Below, piece after piece: positions 8,517-15,395 of a DNA stretch of 40,277 bases. The notes below the pieces were generated by a model. That model made no database searches. It was not told where the DNA came from and saw nothing but the letters and a program-made list of their open reading frames with translations. Source of the stretch: an uncultured Candidatus Actinomarina sp. (lineage in GTDB: Bacteria; Actinomycetota; Acidimicrobiia; Actinomarinales; Actinomarinaceae); assembly GCA_902510995.1 (NCBI GenBank), contig CABXDL010000010.1, forward strand, positions 1 to 40,277, given 5' to 3'. Each line of letters starts with the position of its first letter. Position 1 is the first letter of the stretch. The position numbers and the translations under genes are program-made.

Positions 8517-9695
8517 TTAAATAACTTCAAAAAGTCCTGCAGCACCCATTCCACCGCCAACACACATAGTTACTACTACATATTTGGCGCCTCTTCTCTT
8601 ACCTTCCATAAGTGCATGCATAGTCATACGAGATCCAGTCATCCCGTAAGGGTGGCCAATTGATATAGATCCACCGTTAACATTGTAAATTTCATTATCG
8701 ATACCAATTTGATCTCTACAATATAAAGCTTGGACTGCGAATGCTTCATTTAATTCCCAAAGCCCAATGTCGTCAACTGTTAGATTAAATCTCTCTAACA
8801 ACTTTGGAACTGCATATATAGGACCAATCCCCATTTCTTCAGGTGCTAATCCAGCCACAGACATTCCTCTATAGTATCCAATAGGACTTAACCCTTTTTT
8901 TTCAGCAACCTTTGCTTCCATAACTACAACGGAAGCGGAACCATCAGAAAGTTGAGAAGCATTTCCTGCAGTAATACACTTTCCTTCACCATACACAGGC
9001 ATAAGTGAAGAGAGTCCTTCTAGGTTTGTTTCTGGTCTGTTTCCCTCGTCTTTTTCTAAAGTTACTTCTTCTTCAGAAATTTCACCAGACTCTTTATCTT
9101 TTACTAATTTAGTTGTAGTAGTTGATATAACTTCATCAGCATAAATTCCTGATTCTTGTGCTGAGGCTGTTCTTTGTTGACTCTGAAGAGAGTATTCATC
9201 TTGATCTTCTCTACTTACATTATATTTTTCAGCAACGTTATCAGCTGTCTCTATCATCGGCATATATGCGTGTTGAGCATGTTCAGTTACATTAGGATCT
9301 ATATCTAATCTAATTTCTGCAGTTTGAACTAATGAAATAGACTCAACACCCCCTGCAACAACTGTATCCATGTTATCTGTAATAATTTGTTTAGAAGCAG
9401 TAGCTATAGCCATCATTCCTGAAGAGCATTGCCTATCAATAGTCATACCAGAAACAGTATTTGGAAGTCCTGCAGCTATTCCTCCAAGCCTTCCGATATT
9501 TAATGCTTGAGACCCTTGTTGCTGTGCACAACCCATTACGACATCTTCAACTTCTTCTGGATCAATTCCAGCTCTACTAACAGCTTCCTTTATGGAATAG
9601 GAAGCAAGTGTAGGAGCCGCTGTATTGTTATAGGCCCCTCTATAAGCTTTTCCTATTGGCGTTCTAGCTGCTGATACAATTACTGCTTCTCTCAT
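8517..9695 (-). CDS. Acetyl-CoA acyltransferase (thiolase)
   Basis: Thiolase II-family enzyme that cleaves 3-ketoacyl-CoA with CoA, or condenses two acetyl-CoA. Catalytic residues from the chosen start are Cys90 in DRQCSSGMM, His347 in [11 protein letters not shown], and Cys377 in [11 protein letters not shown] near the C-terminus. The frame is open 13 codons further upstream to another Met, but AAGGAGA four bases before the ATG at 9695 and the typical N-terminus [16 protein letters not shown] fix the start there. This gives 391 residues, the normal length. It follows the MaoC hydratase gene by 13 bases. Together with the hydratase and 3-hydroxyacyl-CoA dehydrogenases nearby it can finish degradation of crotonyl-CoA to acetyl-CoA. 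Confidence 0.93.
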   Translation of the reverse strand: MREAVIVSAARTPIGKAYRGAYNNTAAPTLASYSIKEAVSRAGIDPEEVEDVVMGCAQQQGSQALNIGRLGGIAAGLPNTVSGMTIDRQCSSGMMAIATASKQIITDNMDTVVAGGVESISLVQTAEIRLDIDPNVTEHAQHAYMPMIETADNVAEKYNVSREDQDEYSLQSQQRTASAQESGIYADEVISTTTTKLVKDKESGEISEEEVTLEKDEGNRPETNLEGLSSLMPVYGEGKCITAGNASQLSDGSASVVVMEAKVAEKKGLSPIGYYRGMSVAGLAPEEMGIGPIYAVPKLLERFNLTVDDIGLWELNEAFAVQALYCRDQIGIDNEIYNVNGGSISIGHPYGMTGSRMTMHALMEGKRRGAKYVVVTMCVGGGMGAAGLFEVI

Positions 9696-9708
9696 TAAAA
9701 TCTCCTTA

Positions 9709-10170
9709 TTATTCTGTAGTAACAAAAAGAGCAAGCGTTTCAGCTATAGCTGCTGGCTTCTCTTTACCTTCAATTTCTATAGTAACATCTGACTTAAGTA
9801 ACCATCTGTTGCCTGCCTTTTCTTGAACATCTGAGAGTACAAACCTACCTCTGATTTTACTATCTACAGGAACAGCTTCTAAAAATCGAACTTTGTCAGT
9901 ACCATAGTTAACTGCCATCTGAATATTCTCTGGAATTATTCCATTATCAGCTGAAAGATAGGGTAGAAGACTAAGAGTTAAAAACCCGTGAGCTATAGTA
10001 GTTCCCCAAGGAGTATTTTTGGCCATTTCTGGATCAACATGTATAAATTGATGGTCGTTAGTAGCATCAGCAAATTTATTGATTCTTTCTTGGGTTACTT
10101 CAAACCAATCTGATACTCCTACTTCTTGTCCTACATAATCTTTTAATTCTTGTGCTGGAACTACTTTCAT
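9709..10170 (-). CDS. MaoC-like (R)-specific enoyl-CoA hydratase
   Basis: Single hot-dog-fold hydratase that adds water to trans-2-enoyl-CoA giving (3R)-hydroxyacyl-CoA. The hydratase-2 motif is visible as [16 protein letters not shown], with catalytic Asp39 and His44, followed by [13 protein letters not shown], which forms the acyl-binding part. Length is 153 residues, like single-domain MaoC/NodN/Rv0130-type proteins. AAGGAG precedes the ATG. The gene overlaps the upstream kinase gene by 4 bases (ATGA), implying translational coupling. The (R) stereochemistry matches the MFE-2-type dehydrogenase at 2621 rather than the Hbd-type enzyme at 12451. Confidence 0.88.
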   Translation of the reverse strand: MKVVPAQELKDYVGQEVGVSDWFEVTQERINKFADATNDHQFIHVDPEMAKNTPWGTTIAHGFLTLSLLPYLSADNGIIPENIQMAVNYGTDKVRFLEAVPVDSKIRGRFVLSDVQEKAGNRWLLKSDVTIEIEGKEKPAAIAETLALFVTTE

Positions 10171-11183
10171 ATTATCTCCTTAATTAATTTTGTATTTGCA
10201 GCTTTCCTTGCAAACATTAAAGTGCTTTCTTTAAATAATTCTATTTCTTTTTCATCAATTTTTCCATAAGAACCATGAGAAAATCTTATATAGACTCCTT
10301 CCATTATCATTGCATGTTTCCAAAAAGATAATCTAGTATAAAATTCAATATCATTAATTTTTAGACTTGTTTTATTTTCATACAATTCAATTAATTTATC
10401 CCTGGATGAAAAGCCATCCGAAAGACTTGGAGAATAAATAAATGGGGTATCTTCTTCTTTTGGATTAGTCCATGAAGCAATAATTGTTCCAAGATCAGCT
10501 AGAGGGTCTCCAATTGTACAAAGCTCCCAATCCAACACAGCAGCAACTGATGCATTTTTTACTCTTACATTATCTAATCTATAATCTCCATGGACTATAG
10601 AAATTCTTTGTTGTTTAGGTATATTTTCAAATAATAATTTTGTTGCAATATCTAAATCTTTTATCTCTCTTACTTTTTGTGCTTCAAATTGCTTATTCCA
10701 TCTTTTTAGTTGTCTTTCAACATACCCGTCATGCTTACCAAGATCTGAAAGTTCTGAATTTACCACATCAAAATTATGAATAGTTGAGATTGTTTCTATA
10801 AATGAAGTTGAAATATTTTCTTTGTCCTTATCGGAATATTTATCTGCATCTATATTTGTTGAAATTGTTTCTCCATCTATATATTCCATTATGTAAAAAT
10901 CGTCCTCACAAACTTCTTTTTCTGTATAAAGAAATACAGGCTTCGGAACTTTAATATTGTTATTAGAAAGAACATCAATAATTTTATATTCTCGAGACAT
11001 GTTATGTGCTGATTCAAGTTTTTCACCATATGGGGGTCTTCTTAGAACGTAAGTATTATCATCATCAAATATTTTGAAAGTAATATTTGACCTGCCAACT
11101 TTAAATTTTTCATATTGAAAATTAACGTTTATATCAACATTCTGTGAAATCAAATTCCTTATAGATTCGTCAAAAAATTCCAT
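10167..11183 (-). CDS. APH-family kinase, ACAD10/11 N-terminal-domain type (possible 4-hydroxyacyl-CoA kinase)
   Basis: Aminoglycoside-phosphotransferase-fold kinase. The N-lobe shows the ATP-binding stretch FKVGRSNITFKI near 27-37 and YVLRRPP at 45-51. The catalytic loop is HGDYRLDN (198-205), and the metal-binding Asp218 lies in VLDWELCTIGDPLADLG. This last motif is characteristic of the kinase domain that is fused to an acyl-CoA dehydrogenase in animal ACAD10 and ACAD11, where the pair is reported to phosphorylate and then eliminate the 4-hydroxyl of 4-hydroxyacyl-CoA; LvaA of Pseudomonas putida is a related kinase. Here the matching dehydrogenase is a separate divergent gene only 59 bases away. 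It leads the operon that contains AbfD. No resistance function is implied. The substrate is inference. Confidence 0.8.
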   Translation of the reverse strand: MEFFDESIRNLISQNVDINVNFQYEKFKVGRSNITFKIFDDDNTYVLRRPPYGEKLESAHNMSREYKIIDVLSNNNIKVPKPVFLYTEKEVCEDDFYIMEYIDGETISTNIDADKYSDKDKENISTSFIETISTIHNFDVVNSELSDLGKHDGYVERQLKRWNKQFEAQKVREIKDLDIATKLLFENIPKQQRISIVHGDYRLDNVRVKNASVAAVLDWELCTIGDPLADLGTIIASWTNPKEEDTPFIYSPSLSDGFSSRDKLIELYENKTSLKINDIEFYTRLSFWKHAMIMEGVYIRFSHGSYGKIDEKEIELFKESTLMFARKAANTKLIKEII

Positions 11184-11188
11184 TAAAT

Positions 11189-11194
11189 AATATA
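11189..11194 (-). promoter_or_regulatory. TATATT -10 box for a leaderless kinase-operon message
   Basis: On the minus strand TATATT is followed by five bases (ATTTA) and the ATG of the kinase gene, the same geometry as before abfD and the divergent dehydrogenase. No Shine-Dalgarno sequence is present. It lies in a 59-base divergent intergenic region, so both transcription units would start back to back. Confidence 0.5.
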
Positions 11195-11231
11195 TTACTC
11201 AAAGTTTCTTTAGTAATGCTGCATTAATTGA

Positions 11232-11237
11232 TACAAT
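11232..11237 (+). promoter_or_regulatory. TACAAT -10 box for a leaderless ACAD11-like message
   Basis: TACAAT is followed by five bases (AAATT) and the GTG start at 11243. No Shine-Dalgarno sequence precedes the GTG. The -35 is weak at best (TTTAGT at 11209-11214, 17 bases upstream). Confidence 0.5.
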
Positions 11238-11242
11238 AAATT

Positions 11243-12448
11243 GTGGATTTTAATTACTCAAAAGAATCAGCTGAATTACAAGAAAAATTAGTTAAATTCT
11301 TTGATGATCATATATATCCTAACGAAATTAGTTACGATAAAGCAATTGAAGATTCAGGAGATCCACTACACATACCAGCTGTTTTAGATGACCTAAAAGA
11401 AGAAGCAAAAAAGCTTGACCTCTGGAATTTATTTTTACCTGATAAAAACCATGGTCCTGGCCTTTCAAATATTGACTACGCTCCATTAGCTGAGATTATG
11501 GGAAGAGTTTGGTGGTCATCTGAGGTCTTTAATTGTTCTGCTCCAGATACAGGTAATATGGAAATTCTTGCAGAGTTTGGAACAGACGAACAAAAAAAAG
11601 AATGGTTAGATCCGTTACTAGAAGGAAAAATCAGATCTTGTTTTGCAATGACAGAGCCTGATGTTGCTTCTTCAGATGCTACAAATATTAGTAGTTCAAT
11701 AGTTAGTGACGGAGATAATTATGTCATCAATGGTAGAAAATGGTGGACATCTAATGCGATAAATCCAAGAGCTGAAATTTGTATTTTTATGGGAATAACT
11801 AACCCTGACAACCCACCACATCAGAGACAGAGTCAAGTTTTGGTCCCAATGAATACTGAAGGAGTTGAAGTTGTTAGACCAATGCATGTATTTGGATATG
11901 ATGATGGGTATACAGGTCATCCAGAAGTTAGATTTGAAAATGTAGTTGTTCCAAAAACTAACCTAATTGGCGCTGAAGGAATTGGTTTTAAAATTGCTCA
12001 AGCTAGATTAGGTCCTGGAAGAATCCATCATTGCATGAGAACAATAGGTATGTCTGAAAGAGCATTAGAACTTATGATTTCAAGGACACTTGAACGTGAA
12101 GCTTTTGGTAAAAAACTGTCCGAACAAGGAGTAATCCAACAATGGATTGCTAAATCAAGAATAATGATTGAGGAAGCAAGGTTGCTTACTTTAAAAACTG
12201 CATGGTTGATGGATACAGTAGGAAAAGATCACGCAAGAATAGAGATTTCCGCCATTAAGGTGTCAGTTATTGAAACAGCTTCATACGTAATAGATAAAGC
12301 GATACAAGCACATGGAGCTATGGGCGTTTCCCAAGATACACCTTTAGCAAAGATGGCTGCTGGAGCAAGAGTATTAAGAATAGCCGATGGCCCTGATGAA
12401 GTACATTTACAATCTATTGCTAAAAGAGAAATAAACAAGTATAGGTAA
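11243..12448 (+). CDS. ACAD11-like acyl-CoA dehydrogenase family protein
   Basis: Acyl-CoA dehydrogenase fold with several blocks nearly identical to animal ACAD11: LWNLFLP, FNCSAPDTGNMEIL, MTEPDVASSDATNI, RLGPGRIHHCMRT and ADGPDEVHL near the C-terminus. ACAD11 is fused to an APH kinase and reported to convert phosphorylated 4-hydroxyacyl-CoA to enoyl-CoA, rather than acting only as an ordinary dehydrogenase. The ADGPDEVHL block replaces the YEGT catalytic-Glu motif of standard enzymes. Here the kinase is the divergent neighbour at 10167. The start is GTG 11243 with no Shine-Dalgarno sequence but a TACAAT box five bases upstream. The 401-residue length is normal for an unfused enzyme. The next gene begins 2 bases after the stop. 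Family assignment is strong; reaction is inferred. Confidence 0.88.
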   Translation: MDFNYSKESAELQEKLVKFFDDHIYPNEISYDKAIEDSGDPLHIPAVLDDLKEEAKKLDLWNLFLPDKNHGPGLSNIDYAPLAEIMGRVWWSSEVFNCSAPDTGNMEILAEFGTDEQKKEWLDPLLEGKIRSCFAMTEPDVASSDATNISSSIVSDGDNYVINGRKWWTSNAINPRAEICIFMGITNPDNPPHQRQSQVLVPMNTEGVEVVRPMHVFGYDDGYTGHPEVRFENVVVPKTNLIGAEGIGFKIAQARLGPGRIHHCMRTIGMSERALELMISRTLEREAFGKKLSEQGVIQQWIAKSRIMIEEARLLTLKTAWLMDTVGKDHARIEISAIKVSVIETASYVIDKAIQAHGAMGVSQDTPLAKMAAGARVLRIADGPDEVHLQSIAKREINKYR

Positions 12449-12450
12449 TT

Positions 12451-13302
12451 ATGGAAAAAGTTGGAGTAATTGGTGGAGGTCAAATGGGTAGCCAGATTGC
12501 AGCTTTAGCTGCTATGGCTGGGTATGAAACTCATATTTATGATAATGACGTAGAAAATCTTAAATCAAAAATTAAATTTACTGAAGATAATTTAAAAAAT
12601 CTTATTGATAAAGGGAGGTATGAAAAATCTAAATTAGATAACTTTAAGCAGTATTTAAAAACTTCGGAAACTGTAGATGAAGCAATAAAGAATAAGTCAT
12701 TTGTTATAGAAGCAGTTGTAGAAAGATTAGATGTTAAATTAGAAATTTTTGAAAATATTTCAAGTAAATTAGATGAAAAAGTTGTATTGGCTACAAATAG
12801 TTCATTCATACCAGCATCTGAATTAGCCAAATCATGCGAGCACCCTTCTAGGTTTATCAACATGCATTTCTTCTATCCACCAATAAGGATGGATTTAGTA
12901 GAAATTTCATACCCTAAAGAAACAAATAAAGAAACAATTGAACGCACTCAGAACTTAGGGAAAGATATGGGAAGAACTGTCATCACATGTAAAAAAGAAA
13001 CACCAGGATTCATTGTTAATAGAATGTTGGCTGCGTTAACTGATGAAGCTTATAAGCTTTATGATGAGGGTATTGCCGACTTTAAAGATATAGATATTGC
13101 TATTAAAAAAGGATTAAACCATCCTCTAGGTCCCTTTGAACTTTCAGATTATTCTGGTCTAGATATACATTATTATGCAAAACTAAAAATATTTAATGAA
13201 ACTAATGATCCAAAAGACTATCCCAAAGAATTCCTTGAGGAAAAAGTTAAAAAAGGAGAACTTGGAGTTAAGTCAGGAAAAGGATTTTACGACTATAGTT
13301 AA
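12451..13302 (+). CDS. 3-hydroxybutyryl-CoA dehydrogenase (Hbd/PaaH family)
   Basis: NAD(P)-dependent (3S)-hydroxyacyl-CoA dehydrogenase. The N-terminal Rossmann motif is VGVIGGGQMGSQIA (residues 4-17). The middle shows FVIEAVVERLDVK and TNSSFIPASELA. The catalytic His region is INMHFFYPPIRMDLVEI, where YPP replaces the NPVP usual in the family. GFIVNRML marks the start of the helical C-terminal domain. At 283 residues the length is normal. It follows the ACAD11-like gene by 2 bases. It makes acetoacetyl-CoA-type products for the thiolase at 8517. Because the only hydratase in the window is the (R)-specific MaoC type, its substrate must come from an (S)-hydratase elsewhere or from a hydroxyacyl-CoA other than straight 3-hydroxybutyryl-CoA. 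Confidence 0.88.
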   Translation: MEKVGVIGGGQMGSQIAALAAMAGYETHIYDNDVENLKSKIKFTEDNLKNLIDKGRYEKSKLDNFKQYLKTSETVDEAIKNKSFVIEAVVERLDVKLEIFENISSKLDEKVVLATNSSFIPASELAKSCEHPSRFINMHFFYPPIRMDLVEISYPKETNKETIERTQNLGKDMGRTVITCKKETPGFIVNRMLAALTDEAYKLYDEGIADFKDIDIAIKKGLNHPLGPFELSDYSGLDIHYYAKLKIFNETNDPKDYPKEFLEEKVKKGELGVKSGKGFYDYS

Positions 13303-13712
13303 AAATCAAAATCTTCATCTTTTAAATTAAAAAAGAATTCTCTTTCAGCTTCAATTTTTAATACAATTCTTTCAGTTTGTACTTCAAATGGATAAGGCTT
13401 ATCCCAATATTTATGAGAAAGTTTATTTATGTTTTCAAAAGCTTCTTCACCTTTTATTTCTCCTATAACTTTTCCACGAATTTCCACAAATTTAAAAGTA
13501 TCATCATGTTTCCATATCATAACGTTTACTCTTTTATCAGCAGTAGTATTTAAATATTTTGCTCTATGTATTTCAGTATTTATTAATAAATATTCCCCAT
13601 CAGTATCAACCCACATAATATGTGTTTGTGGACTTCCATCATTAAACAAAGTTGTAAAAGCTGCAAAGTTAGGTCCTGAAGCCATAGCTATTGTTTTTTT
13701 GTCTAGTACCAT
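13299..13712 (-). CDS. PPOX-class F420-dependent oxidoreductase
   Basis: Small split-barrel flavin/deazaflavin-binding protein of the pyridoxamine-phosphate-oxidase-like family found widely in actinobacteria as F420H2-dependent reductases. Visible blocks are FAAFTTLFNDGSPQTHIMWVD (residues 16-36), a beta-rich stretch YLLINTEIHRAKYLN with the conserved phosphate-contacting region, and VEIRGKVIGEI around 76-86. The 137-residue length is typical. It is a single gene that overlaps the convergent hbd-like gene by 4 bases and diverges from dtd across 23 bases. The cofactor (F420 or FMN) and substrate cannot be fixed from sequence. Confidence 0.8.
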   Translation of the reverse strand: MVLDKKTIAMASGPNFAAFTTLFNDGSPQTHIMWVDTDGEYLLINTEIHRAKYLNTTADKRVNVMIWKHDDTFKFVEIRGKVIGEIKGEEAFENINKLSHKYWDKPYPFEVQTERIVLKIEAEREFFFNLKDEDFDF

Positions 13713-13722
13713 GTAAACATCT

Positions 13723-13728
13723 TAGAAT
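13723..13728 (+). promoter_or_regulatory. TAGAAT -10 box before dtd
   Basis: TAGAAT (5 of 6 matches to the consensus) ends 7 bases before the ATG at 13736, and no Shine-Dalgarno sequence is present. This is another case of the leaderless geometry seen before other first genes in this window. Confidence 0.4.
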
Positions 13729-13735
13729 AATATTT

Positions 13736-14191
13736 ATGAAAGTAGTAATACAAAGAGTAGATTCCTCATCCGTTACTGTAAGTAACGAAGAAATTTCATC
13801 AATTAATAATGGTTTATTACTTTTATGGGGTATAGAAGTTAATGACACGATTGAAGATGTCAATGTGTTAACTGAAAAAATATTAAATTTAAGAATATTT
13901 TCTGATGAAGAAGGAAAAATGAATAAATCAATTGTTGATGTCGGAGGGTCTATTTTATTAGTAAGTCAGTTCACACTTTTAGCTGACGTTTCAAAAGGGA
14001 ATAGGCCATCTTTTATAAAATCAGAAAATCCAGATAATGCAAAGTTGTTATTAAAATCAGCAATTAAAAACTTTTCTGAAAAAGTAGAAATTAAAGAAGG
14101 TGAATTTGGTGCTTTTATGAAAGTAGAACTTATCAACGATGGACCTGTGACTATACTTCTTGAAGCTAAAAATGGTAAACTACAATCTTAA
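13736..14191 (+). CDS. dtd: D-aminoacyl-tRNA deacylase
   Basis: Hydrolyses D-amino acids mis-attached to tRNA, and glycine from tRNA-Ala, as a homodimer. The hallmark motifs are present: SQFTLLADVSKGNRPSF (residues 77-93, with the active-site Ser-Gln-Phe-Thr) and NDGPVT (134-139), whose Gly-cis-Pro pair reaches into the partner's site. I start at ATG 13736, giving the canonical N-terminus MKVVIQRV and 151 residues. The frame stays open 15 codons upstream but that extension overlaps the divergent PPOX gene. It overlaps the convergent Rad52-like gene by 4 bases at its end. Confidence 0.92.
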   Translation: MKVVIQRVDSSSVTVSNEEISSINNGLLLLWGIEVNDTIEDVNVLTEKILNLRIFSDEEGKMNKSIVDVGGSILLVSQFTLLADVSKGNRPSFIKSENPDNAKLLLKSAIKNFSEKVEIKEGEFGAFMKVELINDGPVTILLEAKNGKLQS

Positions 14192-14616
14192 GCAGACTTA
14201 AGTTTTAGATTTTTTTTACTTTTATCATCATTTAATTTTTTATCCAAATAGTATTCTTCTCCCGCCCAAAGATGGAGACCCAAACCTGTTTTCATAGCGC
14301 ACCTTTTAAAAGCATCTGATTCTGCATGTTTAGCATTTGTACCATCACTTCCTTGATCGTGTTCAACATCACCAATTGATGTGATAGTTACAATTTTTTC
14401 ATCGATTTCTACTGTCAATTTGCCAAAACAACCAACAACTTTTCCATCTTTCTCTTGTCTGATTAGCTCTATAACTTCCCAAGTATATGGACCACATACT
14501 TCTAATAATCTTTGAGTGATTACGGAATGTGGAATATAGTTACCAAACTTACCTTTAGGTGCTTTTTTTACCCACTCGTCTGGAAACTGCCTAGACAGTT
14601 CGTATAATTGATTCAT
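14188..14616 (-). CDS. Rad52-like single-strand annealing / recombination protein
   Basis: Resembles Rad52/22-family single-strand annealing proteins, which are common in actinobacteria and their phages. Evidence is the N-terminal block YIPHSVITQRLLEVCGPYTW (residues ~28-47), a central beta-rich part GCFGKLTVEIDEKIVTITSIGD, and the highly characteristic KHAESDAFKRCAMKTGLGLHLW helix near 100-120. At 142 residues it contains little beyond this core and ends in a Lys-rich tail. In the family such proteins anneal complementary single strands during repair. GAAAGGAA lies before the ATG. It overlaps the upstream gene of unknown function by 4 bases (ATGA), so the two are probably co-translated. Family call is by motif recognition; I could not run a profile search. 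Confidence 0.65.
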   Translation of the reverse strand: MNQLYELSRQFPDEWVKKAPKGKFGNYIPHSVITQRLLEVCGPYTWEVIELIRQEKDGKVVGCFGKLTVEIDEKIVTITSIGDVEHDQGSDGTNAKHAESDAFKRCAMKTGLGLHLWAGEEYYLDKKLNDDKSKKNLKLKSA

Positions 14617-15179
14617 TTTTTCCTTTCATTATGCTTTAAATCTTTAGCCCAATTAGGGGCTGTTTTATTATTAATATTTATAGATTTTAAATCAGCTTTT
14701 TCTTTCCATTCCTTATATAAGAAGGTATCTCTAATCATTTCTGGATTAAGATTTCTAGTTGTTGATACAGCATCAAGGCCTTTCAATTTAGGAACAAAAG
14801 TTGGACCTAAAATAGCTAATAATGAATCTATAAGTTCATCATTATTTGAAGACTTTTCTATTACCCATTTGATAAAATTTCTTAGTTCATGAACTTTCCA
14901 GTTGTAAGATTTGCTATAGACAAAAACTTCATCGCCCAACCTTATTGATCCATTTTCATTTACATTGCTAGCAATTTTTTGATCATTAAATGACTTAATA
15001 TTTGTAGAAGCAGCTTTCACGCTAGTAGAAGCGCTTCTAGCAGTCCATAGAAATTCTATATCCTCTGTTGACAATAACTGCTCGCCAAACTCAGTAATTG
15101 AAAAATCAATTTCTTCTTCATTATCTTGTTGCGATATCTCCCTTGTTAAATCAAGAACCTCATCAATTTTATTATTCAT
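14613..15179 (-). CDS. Protein of unknown function co-encoded with the Rad52-like protein
   Basis: A 188-residue soluble protein that I do not recognise. The N-terminal ~30 residues are acidic (Asp/Glu-rich). A Trp-containing stretch DIEFLWTARSAST (residues ~37-49) is followed by a Ser/Thr/Asn-rich section. A likely helical core from ~90 to 150 contains YNWKVHELRNFIKWVIE and LLAILGPTFVPKL. The tail is basic. No signal peptide, membrane helix or metal motif is seen. TTAGGAGT sits before its ATG at 15179, supporting translation. The gene overlaps the Rad52-like gene by 4 bases and lies 14 bases after a 38-codon ORF. Co-occurrence suggests a role with the annealing protein in DNA handling, which is inference from position only. 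Confidence 0.7.
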   Translation of the reverse strand: MNNKIDEVLDLTREISQQDNEEEIDFSITEFGEQLLSTEDIEFLWTARSASTSVKAASTNIKSFNDQKIASNVNENGSIRLGDEVFVYSKSYNWKVHELRNFIKWVIEKSSNNDELIDSLLAILGPTFVPKLKGLDAVSTTRNLNPEMIRDTFLYKEWKEKADLKSININNKTAPNWAKDLKHNERKK

Positions 15180-15193
15180 TATTTACTCCTAAA

Positions 15194-15310
15194 TTAAGCT
15201 GCTTCTTTATAGCTTTCATGACATGTGCATCTGTCATCATGCCTATAACATAAGACAACAGCATCAAGTCCACTATCTTTTAGGATATCTTCTATATTTT
15301 TATTTTTCAT
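15194..15310 (-). CDS. Small 38-residue Cys/His-containing ORF
   Basis: A 38-codon ORF (ATG at 15308-15310, TAA at 15194-15196) directly upstream of, and in the same direction as, the unknown and Rad52-like genes. Its C-terminal half has three Cys and two His in CYRHDDRCTCHESYK, which could bind a metal ion. The first 20 residues look like one amphipathic helix. No Shine-Dalgarno sequence is visible; TATAAG lies just before the ATG. The intergenic position and the dense Cys/His cluster argue that it is real, but at this length chance cannot be excluded. Confidence 0.45.
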   Translation of the reverse strand: MKNKNIEDILKDSGLDAVVLCYRHDDRCTCHESYKEAA

Positions 15311-15395
15311 ACTTATAAAGATTAGAAACGCAGTATGACAAAAAATATTATTTTATCTCGCTTCTATAAATAAATAGCAATAATATGGGCATGTA

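Noticed and set aside
9696-9734. Upstream extension of the thiolase by 13 residues
   Set aside because: It would overlap the hydratase gene's stop region and ignore the AAGGAG correctly placed before ATG 9695, which gives the standard thiolase N-terminus.
10167-11183. Aminoglycoside resistance kinase
   Set aside because: The DWELCTIGDPLADLG motif and acyl-CoA gene neighbours fit the ACAD10/11-type kinase domain, not resistance enzymes.
13691-13735. Upstream extension of dtd by 15 residues
   Set aside because: The canonical Dtd N-terminus MKVVIQRV begins at 13736; the extension overlaps the divergent PPOX gene.
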